This document shows, one piece after another, positions 10,623-18,744 of a stretch of 64,000 bases of DNA. Position 1 is the stretch's first letter; every line of letters starts with the position of its first letter. The stretch is from Thalassotalea profundi. GTDB taxonomy: Bacteria > Pseudomonadota > Gammaproteobacteria > Enterobacterales > Alteromonadaceae. The stretch spans positions 267,323 through 331,322 of the forward strand of contig NZ_BNAH01000001.1 in the NCBI RefSeq assembly GCF_014653195.1, read 5' to 3'. A model generated the notes under the pieces. The model was not told where the DNA came from. It saw only the letters and a list, made by a program, of their open reading frames with translations, and did no database searches. Both the position numbers and the translations under genes were made by a program.

Positions 10623-10919
10623 ATGCTGTCTGAACAACTATTAAATGTCATGAAAATGTTTTGTGAACCCTCGCTTTATCAAGACTTTTCAACGAGCACA
10701 GAAATTATAAACGTGATTAATCAACTTTCATTAGGGCAACTAAATACTAATAGAGAAAAGTACGTTATTTCATGCCTGATTCTCTCAGCTCAAGAAGCTT
10801 TAGAATCAAGTATACAAAAAGCAGCTGACTCAGCAGTCATGTCTGACCTGACGAAACTGGTCGATGAACTTAAACAATTTCAATCAACATTACTCTCTGA
10901 AGAAAGGGTGATGCACTAA
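10623..10919 (+). CDS. Small hypothetical protein
   Basis: A 98-aa soluble, mostly helical protein with a good ribosome binding site (GAGGAG, ~9 bases upstream). No family recognised. The C-terminal half (SAQEALESSIQKAADSAVMSDLTKLVDELKQFQ) looks like a helical bundle. It is divergent from the WYL regulator with an operator-like palindrome between. Its stop overlaps the start of a 30-codon frame (TAATG). Confidence 0.55.
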   Translation: MLSEQLLNVMKMFCEPSLYQDFSTSTEIINVINQLSLGQLNTNREKYVISCLILSAQEALESSIQKAADSAVMSDLTKLVDELKQFQSTLLSEERVMH

Positions 10920-11011
10920 TGAAAACTTCCAATCAAGACCTTATTAGATCATTTCACATTAAACGATGTGGACACACCCAGATTGACAATGATCAACATT
11001 TAAATATTTAG
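10919..11011 (+). CDS. Possible 30-aa translationally coupled peptide
   Basis: Its ATG overlaps the preceding stop (TAATG) and 30 codons follow (MKTSNQDLIRSFHIKRCGHT...). It ends ten bases before the next gene, inside a run of co-directional genes. No similarity recognised; it may be chance. Confidence 0.25.
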   Translation: MKTSNQDLIRSFHIKRCGHTQIDNDQHLNI

Positions 11012-11021
11012 GAGTGCTTTT

Positions 11022-11441
11022 ATGCAGTATCAACCAAAAGAAGTCTATATTGGGGGCTTTAACCCTGTTTATGAGTGTGTTCAAAACGGCTTTTTCCTAA
11101 TTGGTGCGGGTAAACTTGGCGTTATGTTTTCTATTGTAGTGATGAGAGGAGATATTCTATTTTGGGTTAGTGCTTTTATCGGAACCATTACACTGCTGAG
11201 AGCAAAGCGCTGGTATGATAAATGGCAGGATCGAGAGCTTCGAATCAAGTGTATCGATATTAACTATATCGAAAGATTAAGTGACGAAACTGCGCCTAAA
11301 TACAAAAAACAACAAGCCATCACAGCTATAACGAATAGAGCTTCGAAAGTATGGTGGAGTTATTTGCTTTTCTTTACTCCTCACATTGCTTTATTAGGCT
11401 TTTGTTGGTGGCTGCTTGATGCTTGGGGAGCTAAAGGGTAG
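11022..11441 (+). CDS. Small membrane protein of unknown function
   Basis: A 139-aa protein. Hydrophobic segments at residues ~25-65 (FFLIGAGKLGVMFSIVVM, ILFWVSAFIGTITLL) and ~112-132 (WWSYLLFFTPHIALLGFCWWLL) suggest an inner-membrane protein. A charged loop (RAKRWYDKWQDRELRIK) lies between. RBS TAGGAG lies about seven bases upstream. It is part of the 10623-11441 run and no family is recognised. Confidence 0.5.
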   Translation: MQYQPKEVYIGGFNPVYECVQNGFFLIGAGKLGVMFSIVVMRGDILFWVSAFIGTITLLRAKRWYDKWQDRELRIKCIDINYIERLSDETAPKYKKQQAITAITNRASKVWWSYLLFFTPHIALLGFCWWLLDAWGAKG

Positions 11442-11492
11442 TAGCATTTTCTCTTTTGCTGAGAAAATACTCAAATAACGATAGGGTGAATT

Positions 11493-11727
11493 ATGGCGAA
11501 TCTATTAATTATAGAGTTTAGTGAAGAGGCGACTGAAAATTACTTAAGACTAGTAAGTCAGAAAATCTGAAGCCGAAGTTGAAATGGATATGGAGCCATC
11601 TGGTGTTAAGCTAGAAATTGATATTGGACCTGCACATTACGGTTATGAGGCTGAAGTTGCAGGTAAGTCTATAGGTGAAGTCTTTGTGAAGCTTGAACAT
11701 ACAGGTTCACCTAAATTAAAATCATAA
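11493..11727 (+). pseudogene. Frameshifted small gene
   Basis: An ATG at 11493 opens a frame that stops after 25 codons (MANLLIIEFSEEATENYLRL...). A one-base shift around the GAAAATC run near 11565 continues coherently as SEAEVEMDMEPSGVKLEIDIG... to a TAA at 11725-11727. The fused product would be about 77 aa. Either a disrupted gene or an unusual frameshift site; the protein is not recognised. Confidence 0.4.
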
Positions 11728-12159
11728 GATTTCCCACTTTTGGGTAGCAAAATTCCGGCAGGCTTGGCCTGCTCCCGAACCTAGTTTTTGGCCAGTTGGG
11801 TTAGTCACTGAATAAGTAAATTTTCTGCATGTTTGGTATAAAATACCTCGTTTAGAATCTTCAAAGTAATCTTCTACATTCACGTTAAATACGTAGCATG
11901 TATCTATGTTCGTCCAAATATATTCTTGATCTGGTTCGCCTGATTGGAAAACTCTTGAGAGCTGTTCGAAAGCCTAATGCCCAAAAGCTTCATATTGGTC
12001 TATTTTGCCGTCGAGATTGTCATCAATGGCGCCATTTATTGGGCCTCTGTTGTATTGTTTAACCTTGCTATATACATCGGCAGGTAAGCCACAGTTAGAG
12101 TTGGTAATTGCACAGCCAGAAATGTTTAGAGCAAGTAATATATAGAGGCATTTATGCAT
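11722..12159 (-). pseudogene. Outer-membrane lipoprotein, 17-kDa surface-antigen-like, with internal amber stop
   Basis: The ATG at 12159 starts a lipoprotein signal (MHKCLYILLALNISGC; lipobox with Cys 16). The frame continues to a TAG just before 11974 and then stays open in the same frame to a TGA at 11722-11724. The downstream part (QSGEPDQEYIWTN..., CRKFTYSV, GAGQACRN, WEIL) resembles the C-terminal half of the 17-kDa surface antigen/RT0821 group. Start overlaps the stop of the upstream gene 12152-12520. One nonsense change in an otherwise intact gene. Confidence 0.5.
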
Positions 12160-12520
12160 CCTTTTCCTCCTGAAATACTACTATGTTTAACCCTTTCTGA
12201 ATCAAAAACAGTTCAAACTGAGTAACTAAATAGTGATAAATTTGAGACAAGCTACCAACAGCGGCTATTGATTCAACGAAGTTTGAGTCGTTTCCTGAAA
12301 TGTCATGTATTTCTGCTTGTGCTCTAAAGAATAGATAAGATTTTTGACTTTTAGCCTTATCAATTTGAATATCTGAAATAGCTAACCTGTAACTTAAATC
12401 TTCAGAGAATAAGACTCCTGTTTGGGCTATTAACAGATAAGCTGAAGCAACCGTGCTTGGCTCAATGCTAATTAAAAAGTGTTCTTCATTAACTGTTTCG
12501 CGATTCATTGATTCACTCAT
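12152..12520 (-). CDS. Hypothetical protein in operon with the broken lipoprotein
   Basis: A 122-aa protein without signal peptide or obvious membrane helix. The N-terminus is polar and the C-terminus is amphipathic. No family recognised. It overlaps the next gene by eight bases (GATGCATAA), so the pair is translationally coupled. The palindrome at 12560-12574 lies between it and the divergent gene at 12611. Confidence 0.5.
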   Translation of the reverse strand: MSESMNRETVNEEHFLISIEPSTVASAYLLIAQTGVLFSEDLSYRLAISDIQIDKAKSQKSYLFFRAQAEIHDISGNDSNFVESIAAVGSLSQIYHYLVTQFELFLIQKGLNIVVFQEEKDA

Positions 12521-12559
12521 TTATAATTTAACTGTTTAAATAAGCCTACGGAAAAGTTA

Positions 12560-12574
12560 GGACGCTTTTTGTCC
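12560..12574. promoter_or_regulatory. Operator-like palindrome, copy 2
   Basis: GGACGCTTTTTGTCC, lying between the divergent genes 12152-12520 and 12611-12832. Same GGAC-N7-GTCC layout as the other four copies. Confidence 0.55.
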
Positions 12575-12610
12575 CAATAGTCAGCTAATCTTTTGTTTTG
12601 GGAGGTCGCT

Positions 12611-12832
12611 ATGACTAATTTAGAGTTATGTTTAATTTGGGCTGGAGATCACGTAATTCACAGTAAAGTTGAATACGATTTTCATATAGAACAAATCAAA
12701 CTTTCACTATTAGATAAACAAACAGATAACGAATACAGTTTTCTCTTTTTGACTTCTGCCTGTGAAGCATTCGAGATCAAAAATGACTTACCACGACGGA
12801 TTCATGAAGTGTATTCAAATGCATGGGGCTGA
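12611..12832 (+). CDS. Small hypothetical protein
   Basis: A 73-aa protein. The ATG at 12611 is chosen because GGGAGG lies five bases upstream. The sequence begins MTNLELCLIWAGDHVIHSKV and is unlike anything I recognise. It lies between two palindrome copies and upstream of the DUF2779 gene, so it may be part of the same regulated set. Confidence 0.45.
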   Translation: MTNLELCLIWAGDHVIHSKVEYDFHIEQIKLSLLDKQTDNEYSFLFLTSACEAFEIKNDLPRRIHEVYSNAWG

Positions 12833-12900
12833 ATGCCACATATAACTTTATGAAGAAGTTGTAGTTTCACTGTAAATATTCAAATTTTTATGGTTAATTG

Positions 12901-12915
12901 GGACGTTGCGTGTCC
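12901..12915. promoter_or_regulatory. Operator-like palindrome, copy 3
   Basis: GGACGTTGCGTGTCC, 50 bases upstream of the DUF2779 gene, in the expected promoter position. Confidence 0.55.
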
Positions 12916-12964
12916 TAAGCTAAAAGTACACTTATGGAAAGACTTGATTTAAGGAAGTATAAAA

Positions 12965-14935
12965 ATGAGCCAACCAAGGTATTTGACCAAATCACGATTT
13001 AAGTTAGCTACTGAGTGTCCAACTAAACTGTTTTATACGGGCAAAAAAGAATACTTGGATAACAAGCTTGATGACCCTTTTCTTGCCTCATTAGCTGATG
13101 GCGGTTTTCAGGTGGGTGAATTAGCTAAGTGCTATTACCCTGAAGGTCATGACATTACTTCTTTAGATTATGAAGAGTCGATTCAGCAAACCAGCGAGCT
13201 ATTAAAGCAGGACAACGTCATCATTTTTGAGCCTGCTATTCGCTTTGGCAACTTATTTGTTCGTGTTGATATTTTAGTTAAACAAGGCAATGAATATCAG
13301 CTCATTGAAGTTAAAGCCAAGTCATATTCGGCTAAAAAAGATAAAGACTTTTTAAACAAATCTGGAAAGTTAGATTCAAAGTGGAAGCCATACATTTTAG
13401 ACGTGGCGTTTCAAAAATATGTTTTAAAACAGGCGATACCCAGTGCGATTGTCAGCAGCTATTTGATGGTAGTTGATAAAGATACACCTTGCCCGGTAGA
13501 TGGTTTAAATCAGAAGTTTAAATTAATTCGTGATGACAGGAATAGACGCGGTGTGTCTGTTTCTAATTCGTTATCTGCCTCGGACTTATTGGTTAAAATT
13601 CTCAAAAAGGTAAATACCGATAAAGCGGTTCAAATTGCTTATGAAACCGAATTACAAACTGGTATGCCAGCAGAAGGTTTCATCCCTAATATCGAAGTGC
13701 TAGCTGAACAGTACGCTAATGATGAAAAGGTGATGCCAGTTATCGGCTCAAAGTGTAAAAGTTGTGAGTTCAAATGCTCGGAAGAAGATGAGGCGAATGG
13801 TTTTAAAAATGGATTTAAGGAATGTTGGAAAGAACAACTTCATTGGAGTGACGAAGATTTTAATGAACCAACAGTATTAAGCATCTCTAACTTTAGAGGT
13901 TCAAATCGCTGTATAGAAAATGGCAAAGTAAAGCTAAAAGACCTTTCGCCAGAGGATATCAATTATGAAGAATCATCAAACCCAGCGCTTACATTAAAAG
14001 AAAGGCAGTGGCTTCAAATAGAAAAAGTGCAAGACAAGGATTCTAGTGTTTATTTCGACGTTGATAGCATGCGAAATGAAATGGCATCTTGGACTTACCC
14101 TCTTCATTTTATCGACTTTGAAACCTGTGCCGTGGCGATACCATTTTATAAAGGGATGTCGCCATACGAAGGCATAGCCTTCCAGTTTTCTCATCATATC
14201 TTGCACGAAGATGGACGAGTGGATCATGCGGGGCAATTTCTTAGCTCACAGGTTGGAGAGTTCCCGAACTTCAATTTCGTAAGAGAGTTAAAAGCTCAAT
14301 TAGAAAAAGACAACGGCACTATTTTCAGATATTCCAACCATGAGAATGCCTACCTCAATATGGTTTATCAGCAATTAAAACTATCGGCTGAAGTGGATAA
14401 AGACGAGCTTTGCGATTTCATTAAGTCAATCACTAAGTCTTCTAATAACAGCAAAGACAATTGGCTTGGTGATAGAAATATGGTTGACCAATGGGAGCTG
14501 GTGAAAAAGTATTATTATGATCCTGCCACAGGTGGCTCAAACTCTATTAAGGCTGTACTGCCAGCCATTTTAAATAGCTCTCAATTTTTACAAGAAAAAT
14601 ACGAACAGCCTATTTATGGGACCAAGGAATTACCAAGCCTAAATTTTAAGAACAAAGCTTGGATTGAATTCGATGACAATGGAAAAGTAAAAGATCCGTA
14701 TAAGTCATTGCCAAAAATGTTCACAGAAGCATCTGAGCATGACATAGAGCTGCTATCAGAATCCGATGAACTAAATAATGGTGGCCTAGCATTAACTGCA
14801 TACGCTCGGCTCCAGTTCACTGAGATGTCTGATTATGAAAGAAAAGAACTTGAACGCGGACTATTGATGTATTGTGAGCTAGACACATTGGCAATGGTGA
14901 TGATCCAAGAGGCTTGGCGAGAAATGATTAATTAA
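12965..14935 (+). CDS. DUF2779 protein: Cas4-like PD-(D/E)XK nuclease fused to RNase H-like exonuclease domain
   Basis: A 656-aa protein. The N-terminal third looks like a Cas4/RecB-type nuclease: Asp102 (VRVDILV) and Glu115-Val-Lys117 (IEVKAKSY). Candidate iron-sulfur cysteines are Cys18 (ECPTKLF) with Cys264, Cys267 and Cys271 (KCKSCEFKC). The C-terminal third begins FIDFETC (Asp384, Glu386) and ends CELDTLAM (Asp640), consistent with a DnaQ/RNase H-like fold. This two-part layout is what is known of the DUF2779 family, whose role is untested to my knowledge. It has its own promoter region with an operator-like palindrome, and a linked 375-aa gene follows. Confidence 0.75.
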   Translation: MSQPRYLTKSRFKLATECPTKLFYTGKKEYLDNKLDDPFLASLADGGFQVGELAKCYYPEGHDITSLDYEESIQQTSELLKQDNVIIFEPAIRFGNLFVRVDILVKQGNEYQLIEVKAKSYSAKKDKDFLNKSGKLDSKWKPYILDVAFQKYVLKQAIPSAIVSSYLMVVDKDTPCPVDGLNQKFKLIRDDRNRRGVSVSNSLSASDLLVKILKKVNTDKAVQIAYETELQTGMPAEGFIPNIEVLAEQYANDEKVMPVIGSKCKSCEFKCSEEDEANGFKNGFKECWKEQLHWSDEDFNEPTVLSISNFRGSNRCIENGKVKLKDLSPEDINYEESSNPALTLKERQWLQIEKVQDKDSSVYFDVDSMRNEMASWTYPLHFIDFETCAVAIPFYKGMSPYEGIAFQFSHHILHEDGRVDHAGQFLSSQVGEFPNFNFVRELKAQLEKDNGTIFRYSNHENAYLNMVYQQLKLSAEVDKDELCDFIKSITKSSNNSKDNWLGDRNMVDQWELVKKYYYDPATGGSNSIKAVLPAILNSSQFLQEKYEQPIYGTKELPSLNFKNKAWIEFDDNGKVKDPYKSLPKMFTEASEHDIELLSESDELNNGGLALTAYARLQFTEMSDYERKELERGLLMYCELDTLAMVMIQEAWREMIN

Positions 14936-14950
14936 TAGTTTGATTTAATA

Positions 14951-14965
14951 GGACGTTAGTTGTCC
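14951..14965. promoter_or_regulatory. Operator-like palindrome, copy 4
   Basis: GGACGTTAGTTGTCC, 65 bases upstream of the gene at 15030. A shorter variant, GGATTAGTTATCC, follows at about 14992. Confidence 0.55.
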
Positions 14966-15029
14966 TATTAAATGTATACTATACAAATAAGTGGATTAGT
15001 TATCCTACATTAGTTGGCAGGAAGTAATA

Positions 15030-16157
15030 ATGAATAAAAATGACTATTTAAGCAATCCTGAAGTAGCAGAATTTATTAATTTTTTAGCAAGTATGATCAG
15101 TGGTGATATGTCGCTAAATCACAAATATTTCGACCGAAAACTCAGAAAAGAAATAGAATTTGAATCCTTATATTGTGGCTTTGATAAGTACCATTGGAAC
15201 GGCTCTGATTATCAAACTAATAAATCAGATGTTGACTTGTTAGTTAAAAAATTTAAAACGTCGAACACCAAAGAATCATTCTATCAAGCATGTACTGAAA
15301 CTCTTTATTGGGGAGCAGGCAACACAGATAAATTAAAGTTATACACATCTAATAAGGAATGGTTAGACAATGTAAATGACGTACAGAAAAATATTACTGA
15401 AGCTTTAGAGCTACTTACTAATAGTAATATCGACGTAAATAATTTTGGTAATAAATATCGTTCTAATGCTGGCTTTACAAAAATTTACGCTTTTATTAAA
15501 CCTGATACTTTCATTATTTATGACTCTAGAGTGGCAGCAGCCCTAGCTTATTTGATAATACTTTTTTGTCAAAAGACACAACGCTTTGAAATTCCAGAAT
15601 ATCTACAAATAAAACTAGCCAAAGGGCAGGGCAACTCTAATCGACTACCTGAAATAGCTGGCACTGAATTAAAATTTAAAGAATGGGGAAGTAACCATAA
15701 AGCTCATGCAATATCTAACGTTTGGGCGAATTGGATTATCACAGAAGCCTTTAATAAATCTAAAGGCGCAAGCCGTAATAAATTCAACAATATTAGAGAA
15801 GTTGAAGCAGCTCTGTTTATGATCGGCTATGATTTTCCTGAATTAAAACCCAAAGATGATAGTAAAGACAAAGTAGAGAACTATAGTACTCGCTCAAGAT
15901 CTAAAGATTCAAAAGTAACAGCAGATTTAGTTAGAACATTTGCGTTGCAACTCATTAAGGAAGGATTAAAAAAGGGACCATCTATTGAGTTTACTTCCAG
16001 TGACATTAGAAAGGAACTAGGTGGAGACTTAACTGCAATATGTAGCGCCCTAAAAAAGCCAACGTTCTTCTCCCAATCTGGAGTTACTCTTGAAATAATT
16101 GACACTCCCCCTTCCGGCTTAGGAAAAGTAACCTATAGGGCCAAAAAGGCAGCTTAA
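15030..16157 (+). CDS. 375-aa protein, possibly OGG-fold DNA glycosylase-like
   Basis: Not firmly recognised. The most conserved-looking segment is SNAGFTKIYAFIKPDTFIIYDSRVAAALAYL (~146-176), which recalls a group annotated as 8-oxoguanine glycosylase (OGG) fold. The C-terminal ~80 residues (from ~285) are separated by a charged linker and look like a winged-helix or DNA-binding tail (TSSDIRKELGGDLTAICSALKKP). It is preceded by GGAGG-poor sequence (GGCAGGAAG) and palindrome copy 4. The shared operator with the DUF2779 nuclease suggests a joint function in DNA surveillance (inference). Confidence 0.5.
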   Translation: MNKNDYLSNPEVAEFINFLASMISGDMSLNHKYFDRKLRKEIEFESLYCGFDKYHWNGSDYQTNKSDVDLLVKKFKTSNTKESFYQACTETLYWGAGNTDKLKLYTSNKEWLDNVNDVQKNITEALELLTNSNIDVNNFGNKYRSNAGFTKIYAFIKPDTFIIYDSRVAAALAYLIILFCQKTQRFEIPEYLQIKLAKGQGNSNRLPEIAGTELKFKEWGSNHKAHAISNVWANWIITEAFNKSKGASRNKFNNIREVEAALFMIGYDFPELKPKDDSKDKVENYSTRSRSKDSKVTADLVRTFALQLIKEGLKKGPSIEFTSSDIRKELGGDLTAICSALKKPTFFSQSGVTLEIIDTPPSGLGKVTYRAKKAA

Positions 16158-16224
16158 ATATTGGAAGATTAATTTCATTCCCTCATACAATAACGCCGTT
16201 TATAAAATGAATAAATTCAAACTG

Positions 16225-16239
16225 GGACAAAATTAGTCC
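16225..16239. promoter_or_regulatory. Operator-like palindrome, copy 5 (or terminator)
   Basis: GGACAAAATTAGTCC inside a longer perfect palindrome (16222-16242, CTGGGAC...GTCCCAG) followed by TTTT. It has the operator layout but could also terminate transcription of the 15030-16157 gene. A short frame follows at 16287. Confidence 0.45.
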
Positions 16240-16286
16240 CAGTTTTCAGTTGATCTGTATTGGATTTAAAAATCGAGGTTAACGAC

Positions 16287-16379
16287 ATGTCTAAAAAAGT
16301 GAGTACGTTTATTGCACTTTCAGCCGGTTATTTAATGAAGAAGATACGTACTGAATTTCTGTATTCACAATCTATCTAA
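16287..16379 (+). CDS. Possible 30-aa peptide
   Basis: A short frame (MSKKVSTFIALSAGYLMKKI...) behind GAGG and 48 bases after palindrome copy 5. It has a small hydrophobic centre between lysines. It may be a real small gene under the same operator, a truncated gene or chance. Confidence 0.25.
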   Translation: MSKKVSTFIALSAGYLMKKIRTEFLYSQSI

Positions 16380-16402
16380 TTTTTATCCAATTAGTTACCA
16401 AA

Positions 16403-17164
16403 TCAAATCTCAACAATGTAGCCACAATCGAAATTAAATTTTTCGATACTGGAGTAACCGCGTTGATTTGAAATTATTGTTGTATCTGCAATTTGATAGT
16501 TTACACTGTGATGAGTGTGCCCATGTGCCCATACATCAATTTTATTTGTGTACTTTTTAATAAACTCTTCTAGGTTGGAAGAGAATGCAGCCGAAAGTAG
16601 ATCGCTTTGGTATTGTTTTGGCGTTGATTGAGGTGAAGGTGCGTGATGCGTCACCACAATATTTCTATTTGTATTGCTATTTTTTAATTCGTTTTCAATG
16701 AAATTTAATGAATTATCAAAAAACGCGATGGTATCGGATACCTTAAGTTTTCTGTATTTACCGTTATCGTTTATTGTAATGTGCTGAAAGTCGTTCATTT
16801 TAGCACTCGCATCAAATATGCATTCTTGTTTATTCGACTCACCAAAGAGTTTGAAATCGGTCCATAGGGTAGAGCCTATAAATGTAACGCCACCTATTTC
16901 GACACTATCGTTGATTAATACATGAACATTTGAGTTTTTAGATTGTTCTTTTAGTTTTCTATTAATCGATTGGATATTTGAACCATAATATTCATGATTC
17001 CCCGGAATGTAGACTACCGGCAACTCAAAGAAATCTTTAGCCCACTGTATGCCATGGTGTTTTGAGTGTATATCACCCGCTAAAATGACCACGTCTGCGT
17101 CAATTTTAGGTGGGGTCCAAACCTCAAATTCATTATGAATGTCTGAAAATAATGCCAACTTCAT
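16403..17164 (-). CDS. Calcineurin-like metallophosphoesterase
   Basis: A 253-aa cytoplasmic protein with the full metallophosphoesterase motif set: SDIH (Asp8, His10), AGDIH (~30), GNHEYY (~56), VVTHHAP and the C-terminal GHTHHS. It hydrolyses phosphoester bonds; the substrate (protein, nucleotide or nucleic acid end) is unknown. The start overlaps the preceding gene stop (ATGA at 17161-17164), so it is co-translated with the membrane protein. Last gene of a three-gene leftward operon with a polynucleotide-kinase-like protein. Confidence 0.85.
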   Translation of the reverse strand: MKLALFSDIHNEFEVWTPPKIDADVVILAGDIHSKHHGIQWAKDFFELPVVYIPGNHEYYGSNIQSINRKLKEQSKNSNVHVLINDSVEIGGVTFIGSTLWTDFKLFGESNKQECIFDASAKMNDFQHITINDNGKYRKLKVSDTIAFFDNSLNFIENELKNSNTNRNIVVTHHAPSPQSTPKQYQSDLLSAAFSSNLEEFIKKYTNKIDVWAHGHTHHSVNYQIADTTIISNQRGYSSIEKFNFDCGYIVEI

Positions 17165-17841
17165 AGTATAATTCCTTTAATTAGTTTTGCTGTGCTATTA
17201 ATAAGAAGAGGATCTAGTGTAAATATTGCTGTAAACCAATAGGTTGCAAGTAATGAAAATAGGTAATTAAATACATTTGCAAGCTTTCTATCAGATAATG
17301 TTGCCTCAGAGGTTATTTGGGCAAACACAGCTGTCACAAACCAAAGAGCAAAATGGTAGCCATGCACCTCAAGGTTGAAGACATTAAACTCCCAATAATA
17401 TGCCGTTCCCAAGGCCAATAGAGAAATGCTACTCAAGAATTGAGTAGTGGCTATAATATCCGGTGATTTTTGCAAATCACCATTGTCGTCTATTTCTCCC
17501 AACAAATGCATAGATGAGGCAGTCAATATAAGTAAAAAGTATAGCGCAAGTGCCAACCAGCTTGGCCAATCCCAGTGCGAAGCAGCCCAATAAACACCAG
17601 AGATAATAATCGCTAAACCTAATAAATTAGGTACTAGGGCTAGAGCAAAGAAAAGTGTAAGGCCTGATCCAACTAAAAGAACTGGATCAGCACCTAAACC
17701 TGTTAATAGCATGACAGCAGCAACAAATAACTTTCCAGCGATTGATAGACCCATGAAGCCATTAATTGCCACTGCACCGATTATGTTTCCAGCGGCAGCC
17801 CCTGCGTTTTCTAGCTGATTAATTTCTCTGTTGTATTTCAT
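17161..17841 (-). CDS. Multi-pass membrane protein
   Basis: A 226-aa protein with six or seven hydrophobic helices after a short polar start (MKYNREINQLENAGAAAGN). No family recognised. It is sandwiched and overlapping in an operon with the phosphoesterase and the P-loop kinase; there is a 22-bp gap to the upstream gene. A membrane anchor or pore role in a small phosphate-handling system is possible but untested. Confidence 0.65.
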   Translation of the reverse strand: MKYNREINQLENAGAAAGNIIGAVAINGFMGLSIAGKLFVAAVMLLTGLGADPVLLVGSGLTLFFALALVPNLLGLAIIISGVYWAASHWDWPSWLALALYFLLILTASSMHLLGEIDDNGDLQKSPDIIATTQFLSSISLLALGTAYYWEFNVFNLEVHGYHFALWFVTAVFAQITSEATLSDRKLANVFNYLFSLLATYWFTAIFTLDPLLINSTAKLIKGIIL

Positions 17842-17863
17842 CCTGACTCCTAGTCAAACCTTA

Positions 17864-18589
17864 TTACATCAATACAACATAGAGGTTGTGGTGTTTCATA
17901 GTTAATGCGGACAAATCGTGAACGGCACAAAGAATTGAATACTCATTTTCTTTAAACACGTCGTCATAACCATCCAAGTCACTGATGTAGGGAAAATAAG
18001 AATCAAGAAATTCCTTTAACGACTTCACATGTTCTGCTGCATTGAGGTGTGGGGCATGAATATCAAAATCTTCATCGTCTAAAATCAAAACGGAAGCAGG
18101 TAACGCTTCTTCTCGTGAAATTGTGTCAAAACCTTCAAGTCTTGATACTGGTTCATATTTATCAAACATGGCTTTAAGATCATTTTCACGAATGAACTTT
18201 CCAGTTTCTTGATTACGCTCGTGACACGTTTTTAAAATGAAGTATTCCTTGTTTTTAAATATAAACTCAATCGCATGAAATTCTGCGTTAGGGTAATGTT
18301 TAAAAATCTTTTGCCGATTTGCTTTAGTAAGATTGGTAAGATCCCACACAATGTTTTTGTATTTTTTTGACTCTTGAACCGACTTAAAAAACAAAGATCT
18401 TTGCTCGCGGCGGATAGGGTGGTTGAACTCGAGTTCAAAGAACTCTTTGTAAGTTAAATTATTGTCGTGAATTATTTTTTCTACGATGTCATCCGAAGAT
18501 ACGACATAATCAAACTTACTCCGTTGAACAAAGGTCGATTTACCTGTGCATGCCGGGCCAATTAGAACTGTTACTTGTTGTTTAGTCAT
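17864..18589 (-). CDS. P-loop kinase resembling T4 polynucleotide kinase (AAA_33 type)
   Basis: A 241-aa protein. Walker A GPACTGKST is at residues 11-19. VVSSDDIVEKI follows at the position of the substrate-binding SADD motif in T4 PNK-like kinases, and IVWDLTNLTKANRQKI corresponds to the DNTN(L)-x3-R segment. The C-terminal ~60 residues are acidic. It could phosphorylate 5' ends of RNA/DNA or another small substrate. First gene of a leftward operon with a phosphoesterase, a pairing that recalls end-processing systems (inference). The 17-bp motif shared with downstream modules lies in its upstream region. Confidence 0.7.
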   Translation of the reverse strand: MTKQQVTVLIGPACTGKSTFVQRSKFDYVVSSDDIVEKIIHDNNLTYKEFFELEFNHPIRREQRSLFFKSVQESKKYKNIVWDLTNLTKANRQKIFKHYPNAEFHAIEFIFKNKEYFILKTCHERNQETGKFIRENDLKAMFDKYEPVSRLEGFDTISREEALPASVLILDDEDFDIHAPHLNAAEHVKSLKEFLDSYFPYISDLDGYDDVFKENEYSILCAVHDLSALTMKHHNLYVVLM

Positions 18590-18643
18590 TTATAAATTTC
18601 CTCTTTAAGTTTCTAATTAGTAGCTTACCTTAGGTAGCTGATA

Positions 18644-18660
18644 CACCCGTCGTTGGAAAA
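18644..18660 (-). promoter_or_regulatory. 17-bp shared motif, copy A
   Basis: TTTCCAACGACGGGTGT read on the minus strand, between the divergent genes 17864-18589 and 18745-22050. Near-identical copies lie at 22084-22100 and 25299-25315. Confidence 0.45.
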
Positions 18661-18744
18661 TTAAATTTATATTTACTCATTGTTTATAAAGACAAAAATG
18701 GAAAAATATGATAAGTTGATAACTTAAATTATGGAGTCGCTTTT

